The position numbers were made by a program, and so were the translations under genes. This document shows positions 1-49,818 of a DNA stretch of 64,000 nucleotides, piece after piece. Source of the DNA: Meandrina meandrites (Eukaryota; Cnidaria; Anthozoa; Scleractinia; Meandrinidae). The notes under the pieces were generated by a model that was not told the DNA's origin, did not search any database, and was given only the letters and a program-made list of their open reading frames with translations. Positions within the stretch are counted from its first letter, which is position 1. Each line of letters opens with the position of its first letter. The stretch lies in contig OY855903.1 of assembly GCA_963693305.1 (NCBI GenBank), positions 56,245,350 to 56,309,349 on the forward strand. The letters are read 5' to 3'.

Positions 1-2799
1 CATTCCTAATGATGTTGAAGAATTAAAGTAGAGCTTATGACATTATTTGTACATGTTGTGTTGTTGTATTCGTTTGAGCTCCAAATCGAGCAGCGTCAAT
101 GACGCCAAGTTCGAATCGTTCACAAACTGCATGGACCTTTTGCCAGGTCGAGAAACGTGAGTTTGCAAACATATATAATGATGATTTGCTGTCCAATGTT
201 TTTGGTTAATTTCTTTCATTATTTTGGTCAACGCAGGCGATTCTGTCCACCCGGCGCTTTCACGCTTCCCACCTCTTCTTTTCATGTTCTTTTGGAGACG
301 CGATCCATACTGTTTTTAACCAAATATGATAAAGTAATAGCATAGGATGACAAAAAGGACACTCAGAAACAGGTTTTCAGTAAAGGATGGAAAATCGAGT
401 AAGACACTGGGAAGATTGAAGCGGATTTTGAGATGTACTCAAAGCGTAATTTTGATTTCGGGTTGAGGTGGACTTTTTTCAAAGTGAGAAAACTAGGGTC
501 CAGGTCAGCGCGGCCACAAAGCTGACCATGTCCCTTTAAATGTACAGTAATGATCGATTTATGGTCAGTTTTAATTTCTTAATAACTTATCGCCTGATTT
601 TACATTTCATTTCATTTTTGCATTTTATTTTAGTCAGAAATCAGCTCAGCTCCCTTCCGTTCTCGAGCCCGAGATTCTATCTAACATTAATACGGGAAGC
701 TCGATGCGTTTATCGGCCAACGGTTGGCGATCATAAAAATCAAAACAAGTCGATAAAAATCGTGTTCGTTTCATCCTTAACCGCCGAATGTAACTCGAAT
801 GTAAACAATCAAGCAATTTATTTCCTTTATTTACTGGCCAGAAATACACTACGGGCAGAAGGAGGAAAACACCTTTCATATCTCTTGGCCGAGTCGAGCG
901 CTTTTTATTTCTCTTCTGTCGCACTATGCACAAAACAGGACTTGGTTTAAGAAAAAACATAGAGCCGGGAAGCAATGGATTCTGCTTTAAACAGAGAGGC
1001 GCCAACAATTTACGCTGTATTGAGCACGGATGGGATCTCTGAGGATCTCTGCGTCCTTAGCCTTTGTTTAATGACGTCAAGATTTCGACAATTTAACGCG
1101 ATCTTATAAACTATACGTACACTTGATGTGGTACAAAAACTTCTGTCTGAGGCGCATTTGATAGTCAAAATATAATATATCCCTTGCGTCAAACTTACAA
1201 TATAAACTTCTATAAATTAAAAAATGTGTAATACAATAGCTTTGTAGAACCCACAGAAACGGTCATCTCTCTTGGCTGGCGAAATTGAATGTGGAAAATA
1301 GAACACTCGTGGAAGGAAACGACACATTATACTGTTAATAATACACATGCAAAAATTTCATCAAGCTCATTGGCTGAGAGCACGTCAATTAATCCCAAAC
1401 AGTGCAGAAAGTTGAGATTGAGTGCAAAAAGGTGAAATTGAGTTTAGAAAGATGAAATTAAGTTGATAGACAGGAAAGTCGCGAAAGCGCGCCAAACAAA
1501 ATGGCAAAAAACATCAATTAATGCAAAGTTAGACCGATTTAACGAAAATTATCAGTGTATATACTAATGTACTAGCAGCTGGACGTCTGTGCTGAACAAA
1601 AGAGGCTCTACGAAACTACTGAAAGCTGCCAATGGAGGATTTTCTTTCGCGACAGCTCGTAAAGAAGGAAGATTACAAGCCTGAGTTGAAGTCGCACATT
1701 TCAGCTCATACCCATGTCACTGAATCGGGACAAAAGCACCTGATAATGCATGAGAGAGAGTTTTAAAATTCCGTAGACGTATCTGGATTTACAAAGCCTG
1801 GCAATTCCGTAATGTTTTAACAACGATTAAGCGACCGAGACTTTTATAGAATAGAAATGGAGAGCACAGCACTGAAATGTAAAAACGTCACAAACAATAA
1901 AAATCGAACAGGCCTGTAATCATACCCTTCAAAATACCAGAACCTCTAAATTTTGCTGGCCGTTTCAATGCCACTATCCGCAGAAGTTTTCACTGAAGGT
2001 CGGTGAGATCTGAAAATGGTACCTTCAGAAATTTGTTCTCACCATTCAGGTTGTGTCTCTTCCACTTATACTCTGGCACAATCACATAAAGTTCTGATTC
2101 CGTCCGTATTCTTTTCTCGAGTTCGTGTTAGCAAAAGATCGAGAAAATGTTTTTCAACCTTCTGACAAATCCAGGCTGGACAGATTTTGTCCGATATGAT
2201 GTAGTTCAATATGCTTTAGCGGCGACGCGCACTAGCGGCGGGCCTCATTCAAAGAGACTAGAAAGGCAAAGCACGCATCCTGTTGTGTCCCAGACTGGTT
2301 ATGTCCTAAAATACATCCAGTATAGTCAGAAGATAATCTGTAACGATCTTGTGATGTCCTTTCATGTCGATTATTCACCAGGTCACCGACTGAAGCGAAG
2401 GAGAAAAAGTCCAAACAGATTAGTTACAAGCAGTCTCATTTTGCATAGAAGAAAAATAGCGGCCCATCCACCCAAATTGCGGCCCAACGTTCTGATTTCC
2501 TTCATATAAACTAGAATGACTATAGAATTTTTTCAAGGATTATAAAAATATTTCACAAGAGATATAGTAGATTGAAGTTGATCGATCGATTAGGAAGGCC
2601 CCCAAAACTGACATTCGCACACAATTTACCGCCATTTTGTCACGAACAAGGCTTCTTCAGTGCTTTTTTGTAGTTCTCAGTGTTACTACCTGGAAGGTCT
2701 CACAACCCGGGAAGACATGAAAAATGGCAAATCCACCCTGCTTCCACTTGGTTGATAAACCATCCATGAATGGTTTGGTACATGATCATTTTTTTCCAG
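1..2799. other. Upstream region of gene 1, no gene recognised
   Basis: No convincing coding exon was seen on either strand; open frames of up to 120 codons (for example 646-1008 minus) have no recognisable motif. A block near 539-570 (AAATGTACAGTAATGATCGA and following) recurs near 52557-52588 upstream of gene 2, with about 2.2 and 1.3 kb to the respective exon 1, and could belong to a shared promoter or 5' exon. A dispersed repeat lies at 1336-1838. Confidence 0.5.
1336..1838 (+). repeat. Dispersed repeat family A, copy 1
   Basis: Starts TAATAATACACATGC and ends near AAGCGACCGA. A close copy in the same orientation is at 57158-57694 in gene 2 intron 2. The two sit at non-equivalent places relative to exon 1, so this is a dispersed element and not part of the gene duplication. 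Copy 1 lacks about 30 nt present in the other. Confidence 0.75.
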
Positions 2800-2811
2800 C
2801 AGACGCGCGAG

Positions 2812-41730
<38,919 letters not shown>

Positions 41731-41741
41731 ATTAACAACTT

Positions 41742-41751
41742 AATAAATAAA
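41742..41751 (+). promoter_or_regulatory. Candidate polyadenylation signal after terminal exon A
   Basis: Two overlapping AATAAA hexamers lie 11-15 nt after the stop at 41728-41730. The 3' untranslated region would be very short if they are used. Confidence 0.4.
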
Positions 41752-42209
41752 TAAGTTCTAGACTTGGTGGCTACAGGTTAAATGGTTTGAAGTTAAACAT
41801 CTTAAAAGATGGAGCGGCCTCAAACCTTAAATGACCCTTTAGTCAATTAAGTCGTTTAGACGGGTTTAATGTGTGAGTCGTTCAAGTCGTTTTTTAAGGT
41901 CATTCCATCGAAACAAAACTGACGATAGATTTTGCTCAAGCTTTGCCTGCCTCATTTTAAGAGATCCTGAATTTTAAATCAAGTAAAAATAGAAGGGCTC
42001 TCATCTTTTTTACGAGCAGGGGGACCTAATGCAGATACACCATAATTCTTTGCAATGTCGGCTTCCAGAAACGTTATTTTTCAAACCATTCACTTTATGT
42101 CACGTGAGAGCAGACGAAATGAAATATAACAATAGTTCAGAAGATGCACTTCATCGACTTCAAGAAACAATTTAATGTAAGTTAAAGATGATGTTTTTTA
42201 GTAAATTCC

Positions 42210-42285
42210 CAGTGCTCTCAACAGGAGTCGAACCGTTGACCTTCCGGTTAGTCCTTTGAACGGTCTACCCCTGATCATGAGCTAT
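42210..42285 (-). mobile_element. tRNA-like sequence, probably a SINE remnant
   Basis: Minus strand: ATAGCTCATGATCAGGGGTA, then AACGGTTCGACTCCTG. A- and B-box-like blocks, but no clean cloverleaf. Confidence 0.4.
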
Positions 42286-42714
42286 ATGAAAATCGTGGTT
42301 GCAAGGCCATTAAACTGGGTCATTTGAACAAAATCATGCATTCTGCTAGGTTATGAACGCCAATGCCAGTGATGATAAAGCATTTTAAGGTGTCACTGGT
42401 TAAAATTGTCTGACACGAAGAGGTCTCGAAGCCACAATTTTATTTTCACTAGAACTGGCTAATGTATCTAATAGCAGGAACACATTAAAATAATGAAAAA
42501 CTTATTTTTTAACTATATTTCGTTTTATCGTCCTGCCAGACCGTGACAGCCCGATACCTTTTCAATCGGTGCCGATGCTTATCACCGGATTATTAGCGGG
42601 GAACTTGGGGGTACTTTTGCTAATCACCTTGGCTGGGATTCTATAATGTTAGTTAATTTAACGTTCCCTCCCTAAGCACTGTGTTAGCCCTAACAATTTC
42701 ATTTGTAGGTAATG

Positions 42715-43104
42715 TGAAGTGAAGTGAAGTGAAGTGAATACTCTATTTACCCTCGGATTGTAGAGTAGCTTTAACAGCTAATGTCTCGGAGCATTTCAAC
42801 AGCACAATGGGCAAAGACCAGTCCACAACACCGGGAACTTCGTGCCCTACTCTTTACGATGAGTGTGTGGGTTCTTTAACGTCCCCTGCTGACCATAACA
42901 GTGAAGATGCAGGAGACGGGACCTACGGTTTATCGTCCTTATCCGAGAAGACTAGAATATCTAACCATTTGCAGATGCCATTACAAAGGCAGCATATTCT
43001 CCTCAGTTATTTTACGACCCTGATTGTTGGTCCGGTCTTGGGCTCGAACCCGAGACCTCCCGCACGGTAGTCCGACGCTCTACCAACTGAGCTAACCGGT
43101 CGGC
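42715..43104 (-). mobile_element. Full-length tRNA SINE with a conserved central domain
   Basis: The minus-strand head GGTTAGCTCAGTTGGTAGAG and CGGGTTCGAGCCC is followed by a central region complementary to GGTTCTTTAACGTCCCC and to CTACGGTTTATCGTCCTTAT. It ends in a (CACTT)n tail at 42715-42739. The central block resembles the deeply conserved Nin-DC SINE domain as I remember it. It lies between the two terminal exons of gene 1. Confidence 0.75.
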
Positions 43105-43699
43105 GGTCAAAAGGTTATAAAGGTCATAATGGTTAGCAGCATCACTGCCTTATAAAAAAAGAGTAAGGGATGTTTTTAATTTGTCCCCATTTTAGCTGCC
43201 ATTCTCTTTTTACAAAACGGGGAGGATTGGTACGAGCGAAAGGGTTTTTTTAAGTCTGGATCAGCAGACTCATTTTTTAGCCTGACCTAAATTTGCTTAA
43301 CTTTTGTTTTCCATTCGCCCCAACCAAATAACAACTTATCCAAAGATGACTTAATGGCCTTTACTTGCGCCAAATACGACAGCAATGTTGGCCATAAGGA
43401 AAGTGGCTGACAGTGAGGGTATAAGTATTTTCCAAAGCTTGAATGAAAAGCCATGAGCATTGGACGCTATTCTCCCCGGATTAAATGCTGGTCCATCAAG
43501 GGTTTACACAAGCACACTCATATTCATTCAAGACATTTTTCTCTTTACAGGAATATCTGGTTTAGTTAAATGGCGATAGTTTAAGCAAAGTCCTGATTAA
43601 AATTACACTACTACAAACGTTTGACTCGCCAAAACATGTTTTCTAGGGTTTTCTCTACGAAAAACAAAAAATTACCAAATATGTGACATCTCTTTGTAG

Positions 43700-43839
43700 G
43701 GAAAGGATTTCTCCGTATGAGGTTCTTTTGGAAGAACATTTCTTCAAGTCCGATGCTTCCACTTCTGCTGTCGAGGAGTTACTACAATTACCGTTTGACT
43801 ATTCAGTCAAGTTTAAAACTCTGTTGTTGCCAGGGGTGA
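43700..43839 (+). CDS. Alternative or decaying terminal exon B of gene 1
   Basis: A diverged copy of terminal exon A with an intact acceptor (TTTGTAG) and matching phase. It reads GKGFLRMRFFWKNISSSPML and then a new frame ending KLCCCQG with TGA at 43837. Relative to copy A, 5 nt are missing near 43755 (GATGCTTCC against GATGAAATGCTTCC), which shifts the frame. Spliced from 41086 it would give a 1084-residue protein with a different tail. It may be a real alternative end or a decaying duplicate. Confidence 0.45.
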
Positions 43840-43843
43840 CAGA

Positions 43844-43949
43844 GCTAGATTCCATTGGAAACATCTCGTGCTATTGACGTTATCAGTCTGTTATACACGC
43901 GCGGAACTAATAACGTCAATAGCACGAGATGTTTACAATGGAAACTAGC
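43844..43949. mobile_element. Fold-back insertion after terminal exon B
   Basis: AACATCTCGTGCTATTGACG is answered by CGTCAATAGCACGAGATGTT. The palindrome is bounded by CTAG and starts 5 nt after the exon B stop. It is absent from unit A. Confidence 0.85.
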
Positions 43950-45180
43950 AGAGTTACGGTAAAACGTGGGGGCAAAACTTCCCTCGTTGCATACTCAGCT
44001 GATAACTGAACTCATACGGTAATGAAAATAAGTCCCAAATTCGGTGGTTATAACTTAAATGGCTTTACAGTTGCAGATCTTCAATGTTGGCGGGGGCCTC
44101 AAACCTTGCCCCCTCTGCCCAGGTCTAGGAGGGGGGGGGGGGGGGGGGGAGAGTAAATAGGGTGAATGACCGTTTTTGTGCTAGAGACTATTCAGTTGTC
44201 CAGGGGACATAATGTGTGAAAGGATTAAGTCCAATGATAAGGCAATTTCATAGAAACAGAACTGGCAATAATTCTTTTGTCTAACATTGCCTTTTAATTA
44301 GTTGTTAATCTTGGCGGATTCTAAGTTTTTTAATAAGTAAAAAAAAAAAAAATCAACCAATCAATAGATCAATAAAAGAAGGTTCTCGTTCTTATAGTCT
44401 TACCACGTTTTTAATTTCGTAAAACAGGACATGCAATGCTTATCTTTGTGTCAAAAATTTCATTGTAATCAAAATAGGTGATCTTAAAATGTTGAAATAA
44501 AAGTATAAAGTTTGGAAGTCTCTAAAAGACCTAAAAACCTAGTTTAAACCACGTCCACTCCTGCCAGTACCTTTTTTCACCATTGTGATTGTTTAATATC
44601 ACTACCAGTGACCACAAGTCAACTGAGAGGGCTTTTTCCCCTTTCTTTCTGCGTTACAACCAAGCAAAGTTTTCAATTTTATGAGTAATTGTTGTTTTTT
44701 GACTTTTTTTTTTTTTTCATTTTTTATGCTTTTTATTGTTTTTAATTTACTTTAAATTTGATAAAATAAAATAGTTGATTGTTTGTTGTTGTTGTTGTTG
44801 TTGAGGTGGTGGTGGTGGTGTTTTAACTGACTGAGTAAAGGATAGCCTAAAACAAACCATTGATTGACATCTAATTCTTGCATGCAAATTCTCAGTTCTC
44901 TGGCCATTAGTATCAGCATGTTGCAGCAACTCAGGTACATGTGAACAGAGATGGCGAATGACGCTTTTTCAAACTTACCCAAACTCTTCACATCTATTAT
45001 GATTCCTCTGTGTACATTGAAACAGCAGCAGACTGTTGAGCTCGCTAACTATAGACTATGGCCTGAGTAGGAACCTGTGTTGCAAGAGGTGGAACACGTG
45101 AACCACTTACCTCCTTAGTTATTTAATTATTAAGACGGAATCCGCCAGGACTTCGAGTAGTTATTGGACAAAATTATGTA

Positions 45181-45613
45181 CAAAAATTATTCACACCTTA
45201 TTGCAAGGTTTTGTGTTACTGCTTCAAATATCTTATCAAAAGAAATCTTTTCTAACAACACCAAACATGGAAAACCGATTTCGAAGTTCCGCTGAAATCC
45301 ACTAAATCGCTTAAAAGACGTGAGCTTTTGCCTATAGCTTGTGAACTTTGAATTTCATTTTCTCAGGCTCTGATAAGAAATTGTTGTACCAAAATTATTT
45401 ACACCTTATTGCAAACTTTTGTGTTACTGCTTCAAATATCTTATCAAAAGAAATCTTTTCTAACAACACCAAACACCGAAAACAAATTTCGAATTTCCAC
45501 TGAATTCCACTGAATCGCTTTAAGACGATTTTACAAAATGGCTGCACGTGAGAATTTGCCTATAGCTTGTGAACTTTGAAATTCATTTTCTAAGACTCTG
45601 ATAAGAAGTTGTT
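45181..45613 (+). repeat. Tandem duplication, about 215-nt units
   Basis: Units 45181-45390 and 45391-45613 both start CCAAAATTATTTACACC-like and share ATCTTATCAAAAGAAATC and GCCTATAGCTTGTGAAC. The second has about 20 nt extra. Confidence 0.85.
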
Positions 45614-45663
45614 GTCGGTGTTATCAAGGTTAATTACTTACATCTTTACCTTTTATTTATAAT

Positions 45664-45805
45664 GGTAATTGAACTGAGTGGAGTACAATTTGGTCTGAAA
45701 TCATACGCGTGATTTCAAAATCGAACGAGCGCGTAGCGCGAGTTCGATTTGAAATCACAAGCATGATCTCAGACCAAAATTGCCCGACACGAAGTTCAAT
45801 TACCA
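45664..45805. mobile_element. Fold-back MITE
   Basis: GGTAATTGAACT at the left end and AGTTCAATTACC at the right. The centre is CGAGCGCGTAGCGCGAGTTCG. A diverged relative of the left end recurs at 47389 (GTAATTGGACTGAGTAGAAT). Confidence 0.8.
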
Positions 45806-47017
45806 CTTTATTACATCCATTTTGAAATCAATTTAATCGCCCTATAAATGCAGGATTTTCGTCAGTACCAACATTTTATTGATCCAAGTAGCCGGTTTGT
45901 GAAAAAGTGTAACCGCAAACGCTTTTACATCTTACATTTTACATTTTACATTTTACATTTACATGTCATGTTATGTGTCAAAAACTCAGTCGAGCGTAAC
46001 AAAGGAAAAACACGTTTCATTCAAGGAAATTCACGCAGTTCAAATACAAAGTTCATTCAATTCAATTTAAAGCTCAATCATTTCAAAATTCAACAATTCA
46101 AAGGTCAACCGTAATCATCTGACTCAATGATGTAAGCCCTTCGTTTCTTCTGTGGTTGTGGTTGAGAAATTGCCTTCGCATTGAGGATTTCTTGTGAGTT
46201 GTAAAACTCCCTCGATCGCACGATGCTCAGTGGATAGTTTTCTCCTTTAGTACCGTTCAATGGCACTCTGCATGATTTTAAGGGATTCTGGCTCGTAATC
46301 ATTTCCGTCTTTTTATTTGACCTCGGCGGAGAACTTACTCATGACCTTGTCACGTTCTTCCTTCGCCATTGTTTGAATAATGACATTTTCAAGATGGCGG
46401 GACAGGCAGCAGCTTGTGAAGACATTCATCGATTGTTTTGTGGAGCGGGACGTATTTTTATTCACAGCGATAGACTTGAGCTCTTGCATTGCATCGCTTG
46501 AAACTAAAGGAAACCTGGAAACATCTACTTCTTGTGCTGGTTCTGAATTTGCTGTTGTGTGGTTGTCGTTTGTTTCTGTTTTGATGGACTCGGGATCACA
46601 CGGATCTTGAGCAGATGTTGAAGAAAAATCGCCAAAATATTCGTCAAAATAGAAACCAAAAGTTGGAAACTCCCCTTAATAGGTCTTCAGCCTGAAGAAG
46701 CTCATAGGGGTCATTCAGAAACTGTAAGTAATTGAATTCATCCATTTTTTTTTAAATTAAGCAGACTTTTGGGAAAAAAAGTTGCAAAATTCACCACACA
46801 ATTGCTTTCTTTGTATTTCATTTTCCTGCAATTTGATTGGTTACTTTAAACAAGCCTTGAAATCTGATTGTTGTTTTGTTTTAGTGTTCTTTTCTCATTG
46901 GCTGGCAAAAAGATGCGATTTAGAGTAAAAAATAGTGCGATTTGTGAATAAATCGCACTGCTGAGAGCCAATCAGATTGCAAGGATCACCAGTGATTTCA
47001 AAATGGATGTAATAAAA
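45806..47017. mobile_element. Possible larger element bounded by inverted ATTACATCCATTTTGAAATC
   Basis: TTACATCCATTTTGAAATCA (from about 45811) is the inverse of TGATTTCAAAATGGATGTAA (to about 47012). The Crypton-like pseudogene lies between. These may be the halves of one composite element or two opposed MITE ends. Confidence 0.4.
46116..46690 (-). pseudogene. Crypton/DUF3504-like pseudogene fragment
   Basis: Minus-strand translation gives SRFPLVSSDAMQELKSIAVN, KNTSRSTKQSMNVF, then MAKEERDKVMSKFSAEVK, stop, KDGNDYEPESLKIMQSAIER, stop/frameshift, and NYPLSIVRSREFYNSQEIL. This order (NKNT-KST, then RKKDG-YEP-SL, then the NYPLSI-like block) is that of the N-terminal region of Crypton-derived tyrosine-recombinase-like proteins (DUF3504; relatives ZMYM2, QRICH1). 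The catalytic C-terminal part is missing and two lesions show it is dead. Confidence 0.65.
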
Positions 47018-47671
47018 GGTAGAAAATAACGCAATAGGATTTAAATTATTCTGGTACTCGATTTTTGTCCAACTTAAATAAATATTTCTCGACGTCCTGG
47101 TGGATTCCGTCTTAAATTTTGTCGAAATCACCTGGCATTGAAATAGCCACCGCTATCACTTTTACAGTTGGTGGCATATAACTGTTCAAAAACATGGTCG
47201 ACGAAGACAGGATTGTTTTGTGTAAACGTTCAAAAGACCAGTATTTGTTGTAGATTTAAAAATTGTACAAGTTAGGCATGATCAGTTGCGTTCATGAGCA
47301 TCGTCTTGCAGCGTGAAAAGATTAAATTGATGTGGATAATTTTCCTTATTTCTGTCATTTCTATATAATTATGTGCAACCGTATTTGTAATAGTAATTGG
47401 ACTGAGTAGAATACAATTCAGGGAGTAATCGTATTGAATTTTATTTTTTTCTCAGTTCGTGAGCGGGCGGTATTCTACAAATCCTGCAATCTGATTGGTT
47501 CCGGGAGCGGGCGGAATTCTCCCATCCGGCCCGCTCACGGAGCGATTCCGCCCGGCTAGCTCGCTGTGTTTTCATTTCGCGGCGAGACGAACGAACCCAT
47601 GAAAGTTTTGCTCTCCAAAATTAATGAAGTTGTTCACCAACCGTTGTAAATATGAAAGGAAAAGTAAGCAG

Positions 47672-48050
47672 TGGAATTAAAGGCCTTGAAGCTCTCCAAA
47701 AGGCGAGTATTGATTCTCTTTATTGACAAAATCAAGTTGTACCGAGTTTTATGGCCGTAGTTTGTCGATCGTTGTTTGTGCATTTATTATTTACACTGAT
47801 TTTCACGCCATTGCGCTTACCTGCAAGTCGCCGGCTTACATACCCGATTGATTCTTTCAAAAGCTAACTTAGTAACGGAATTAAAGGCATTGAAGTTCTC
47901 CAGTAGGTGGGTATTTTTTGTATTTATTTACAAAATCAAGTTATAGTTTGTCGATCGTTGTTTATGCATTCGCACTGGTTTTCACTCCGTAATGCGGTTT
48001 ACTGCAAGTCGCTGGTTTACAGACTCGATTTATCCTTTTAAACGCTTTGC
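47672..48050 (+). repeat. Tandem duplication, about 200-nt units
   Basis: Units 47672-47873 and 47874-48050 share GGAATTAAAGGC-TTGAAG, ACAAAATCAAGTT, TTTGTCGATCGTTGTTT and CTGCAAGTCGC. Confidence 0.8.
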
Positions 48051-48514
48051 CTTTCTGCTACTTTTTCCCAAAACCGAATACTGCTTATCACCATTCAAGA
48101 AAATGAGATGTTTTGATTAAAAACAGTCAAATTAATTCTCGTAAAATTGTCCCGTGTGCAGACGACCAAACTACACAAACAAACTTCATTCAATTTCACT
48201 TTCGTGACTCGAGATTTTTTTATGATCTCTTTTGCTGCTGCATTGTGCTTCTTTTTTAATATTAAAGTTACTTTTCTCTTTTATTCTGATGACCTTTTCC
48301 GCGAGTACTGTTCAGTTTCGCGAATTTAATTTGTTTGGCGGAAAACAAATCATTCTTCACTTTAGCCGTAGCTTAGCGATCGATTCAACATGCACATTGG
48401 ATGCGCGCGTATATTGCAATTACATTTGCAAGACAATCTTTTTTGATTTTTTTTTTAACCAAGTAAGAAAAAAATAAATAAGTTATTTACCGGCTTTTAG
48501 AAAAAAATAAAAAC

Positions 48515-48656
48515 GTTATTCACCAGCCTAGGTCGGTCCGTATTGGGAAAAACTGTGCCCTCGGTCTTGGAACCGCCCGCGGCCTGCGGCCTCGGGCGGT
48601 ATCCAAGACCTCGGGCACAGTTTTTCCCAATACGGACCTCCCGGCTGGTGAATAAC
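48515..48656. mobile_element. Fold-back MITE
   Basis: GTTATTCACCAGCC and GTCCGTATTGGGAAAAACTG pair with CAGTTTTTCCCAATACGGAC and GGCTGGTGAATAAC. GC-rich centre. Confidence 0.85.
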
Positions 48657-48918
48657 CTATATGTACGACACGAGGTCCAATGACTAATAAATCGTATCAA
48701 TAACAAAATTCGAGTTTAAAAAGTCTGAGAACCTCTTTAATATGAAAAAAGTCAAAGATATGTTCAATCAGTTTCACAACCGTAGGAAAACAGCAAAAAA
48801 GAACCCATTTCAGTGCACGTGATTGACGCGCGAATGGTGTTGGTGTTCAATTGGGAGTGACTATTCAGCCCTCAGTTCATGAAGTGAGACTTCTCATTTT
48901 TTCATACACACTGAAAAA

Positions 48919-48993
48919 AGACCCGGCAACAGGATGTGAACCCGGGCCATCGGATTACCGCGAGGGAACTATATCCACTAGGCTACTGACGAC
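48919..48993 (-). mobile_element. tRNA-like sequence, probably SINE-derived
   Basis: Minus strand: GTCGTCAGTAGCCTAGTGGA and CCCGGGTTCACATCC in tRNA spacing, with acceptor-like GACC ends. It is flanked by no clear tail. It could be a diverged tRNA pseudogene. Confidence 0.5.
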
Positions 48994-49075
48994 CAGCTGC
49001 AAGAAACCCCAAAATTTTGGTTAGATATCTTAACCTCAATATAAATCTAAGGCTAACCGCAAGCAAACTAAGCTA

Positions 49076-49665
49076 ACGTAGGCTGACCAGAGTGCTTTTT
49101 AGGCTAAACGGAGTGCTAGTAGGCTAACCGAAGGGCATAGTAGGCTAACCGAAGTGTATATACCAACCGAGAGTGAGATCATTACAGGGAAATCTCAGAC
49201 CGAGGCCTTGATATATTGACCGAGCGATAGCGAGGTCAATACATCAAGGCCGAGGTCTGAGATTTCCCTGTAATGACCGAACGGACGAGGTTAATAAGTT
49301 ATTTATTATATGGCCTTTTAGCGCTGAAAAAAAGGGAAACGTTTTTCAATATCCGCTTGAGCGCGCAAGAGGTCATTCGAGGTCATGCGATCGAAACCAG
49401 AAGAAACGGTTTCTTTGACAATGAGGCAATTTTTGTCTCCATTACGCCAAGATCTAGGGCAAATTTAACCACTTTAATTTTCACAAAACAAACTGACCTG
49501 TGTTTACAAGTTTTTGACCCTTAAAAAGTTATAATAAGCTAAGGCAAGACAAATTTTCATAATGCCCGGTCATTACAAGAAAATCTTGCCCGCTCATCAG
49601 CCAATCAGAGCGCGCGTACTACTGTAGCCATATAATAAAGTAGGCTAACCGGAGTGCTGTTTTGT
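49076..49665. repeat. GTAGGCTAACCG minisatellite interrupted by a MITE
   Basis: About four units of GTAGGCTAACCGAAGTGCT (49076-49160) stop, a fold-back element of about 480 nt follows (ATTACAGGGAAATCTCAGAC at 49173 inverted near 49255-49275), and one further unit (GTAGGCTAACCGGAGTGCT) appears at 49641. Confidence 0.65.
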
Positions 49666-49764
49666 ATTCACTGCATGAAATGAGTGTTACGTGATATAAA
49701 ATGTCATGAGGTGTCTCCCTATTGTCTCACAACGTCAACTGAGTGCAGAATAGACACTCCCGTG

Positions 49765-49818
49765 TCCAGTTACAGGTATCCAATTACAAGAAATTTTAAT
49801 TGGATACCTGTAATTGGG
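49765..49818. repeat. Short fold-back
   Basis: CAGTTACAGGTATCCAATTA pairs with TAATTGGATACCTGTAATTG. Confidence 0.75.

Larger units (their letters stand above)
43195..44345 (+). repeat. Terminal-exon duplication, unit B
   Basis: Diverged copy of 41250-42000, lengthened by a fold-back insertion at 43844-43949, other small gaps and a poly-G run near 44129-44151. Confidence 0.75.

Noticed and set aside
646..1008. 120-codon frame, minus strand, upstream of gene 1
   Set aside because: No recognisable domain, basic random-looking composition, and overlapping frames of similar length on the other strand.
43038..43104. Functional tRNA gene on the minus strand
   Set aside because: A and B boxes are good, but the anticodon stem does not pair cleanly and a SINE body and tail follow, so it is called a SINE head.
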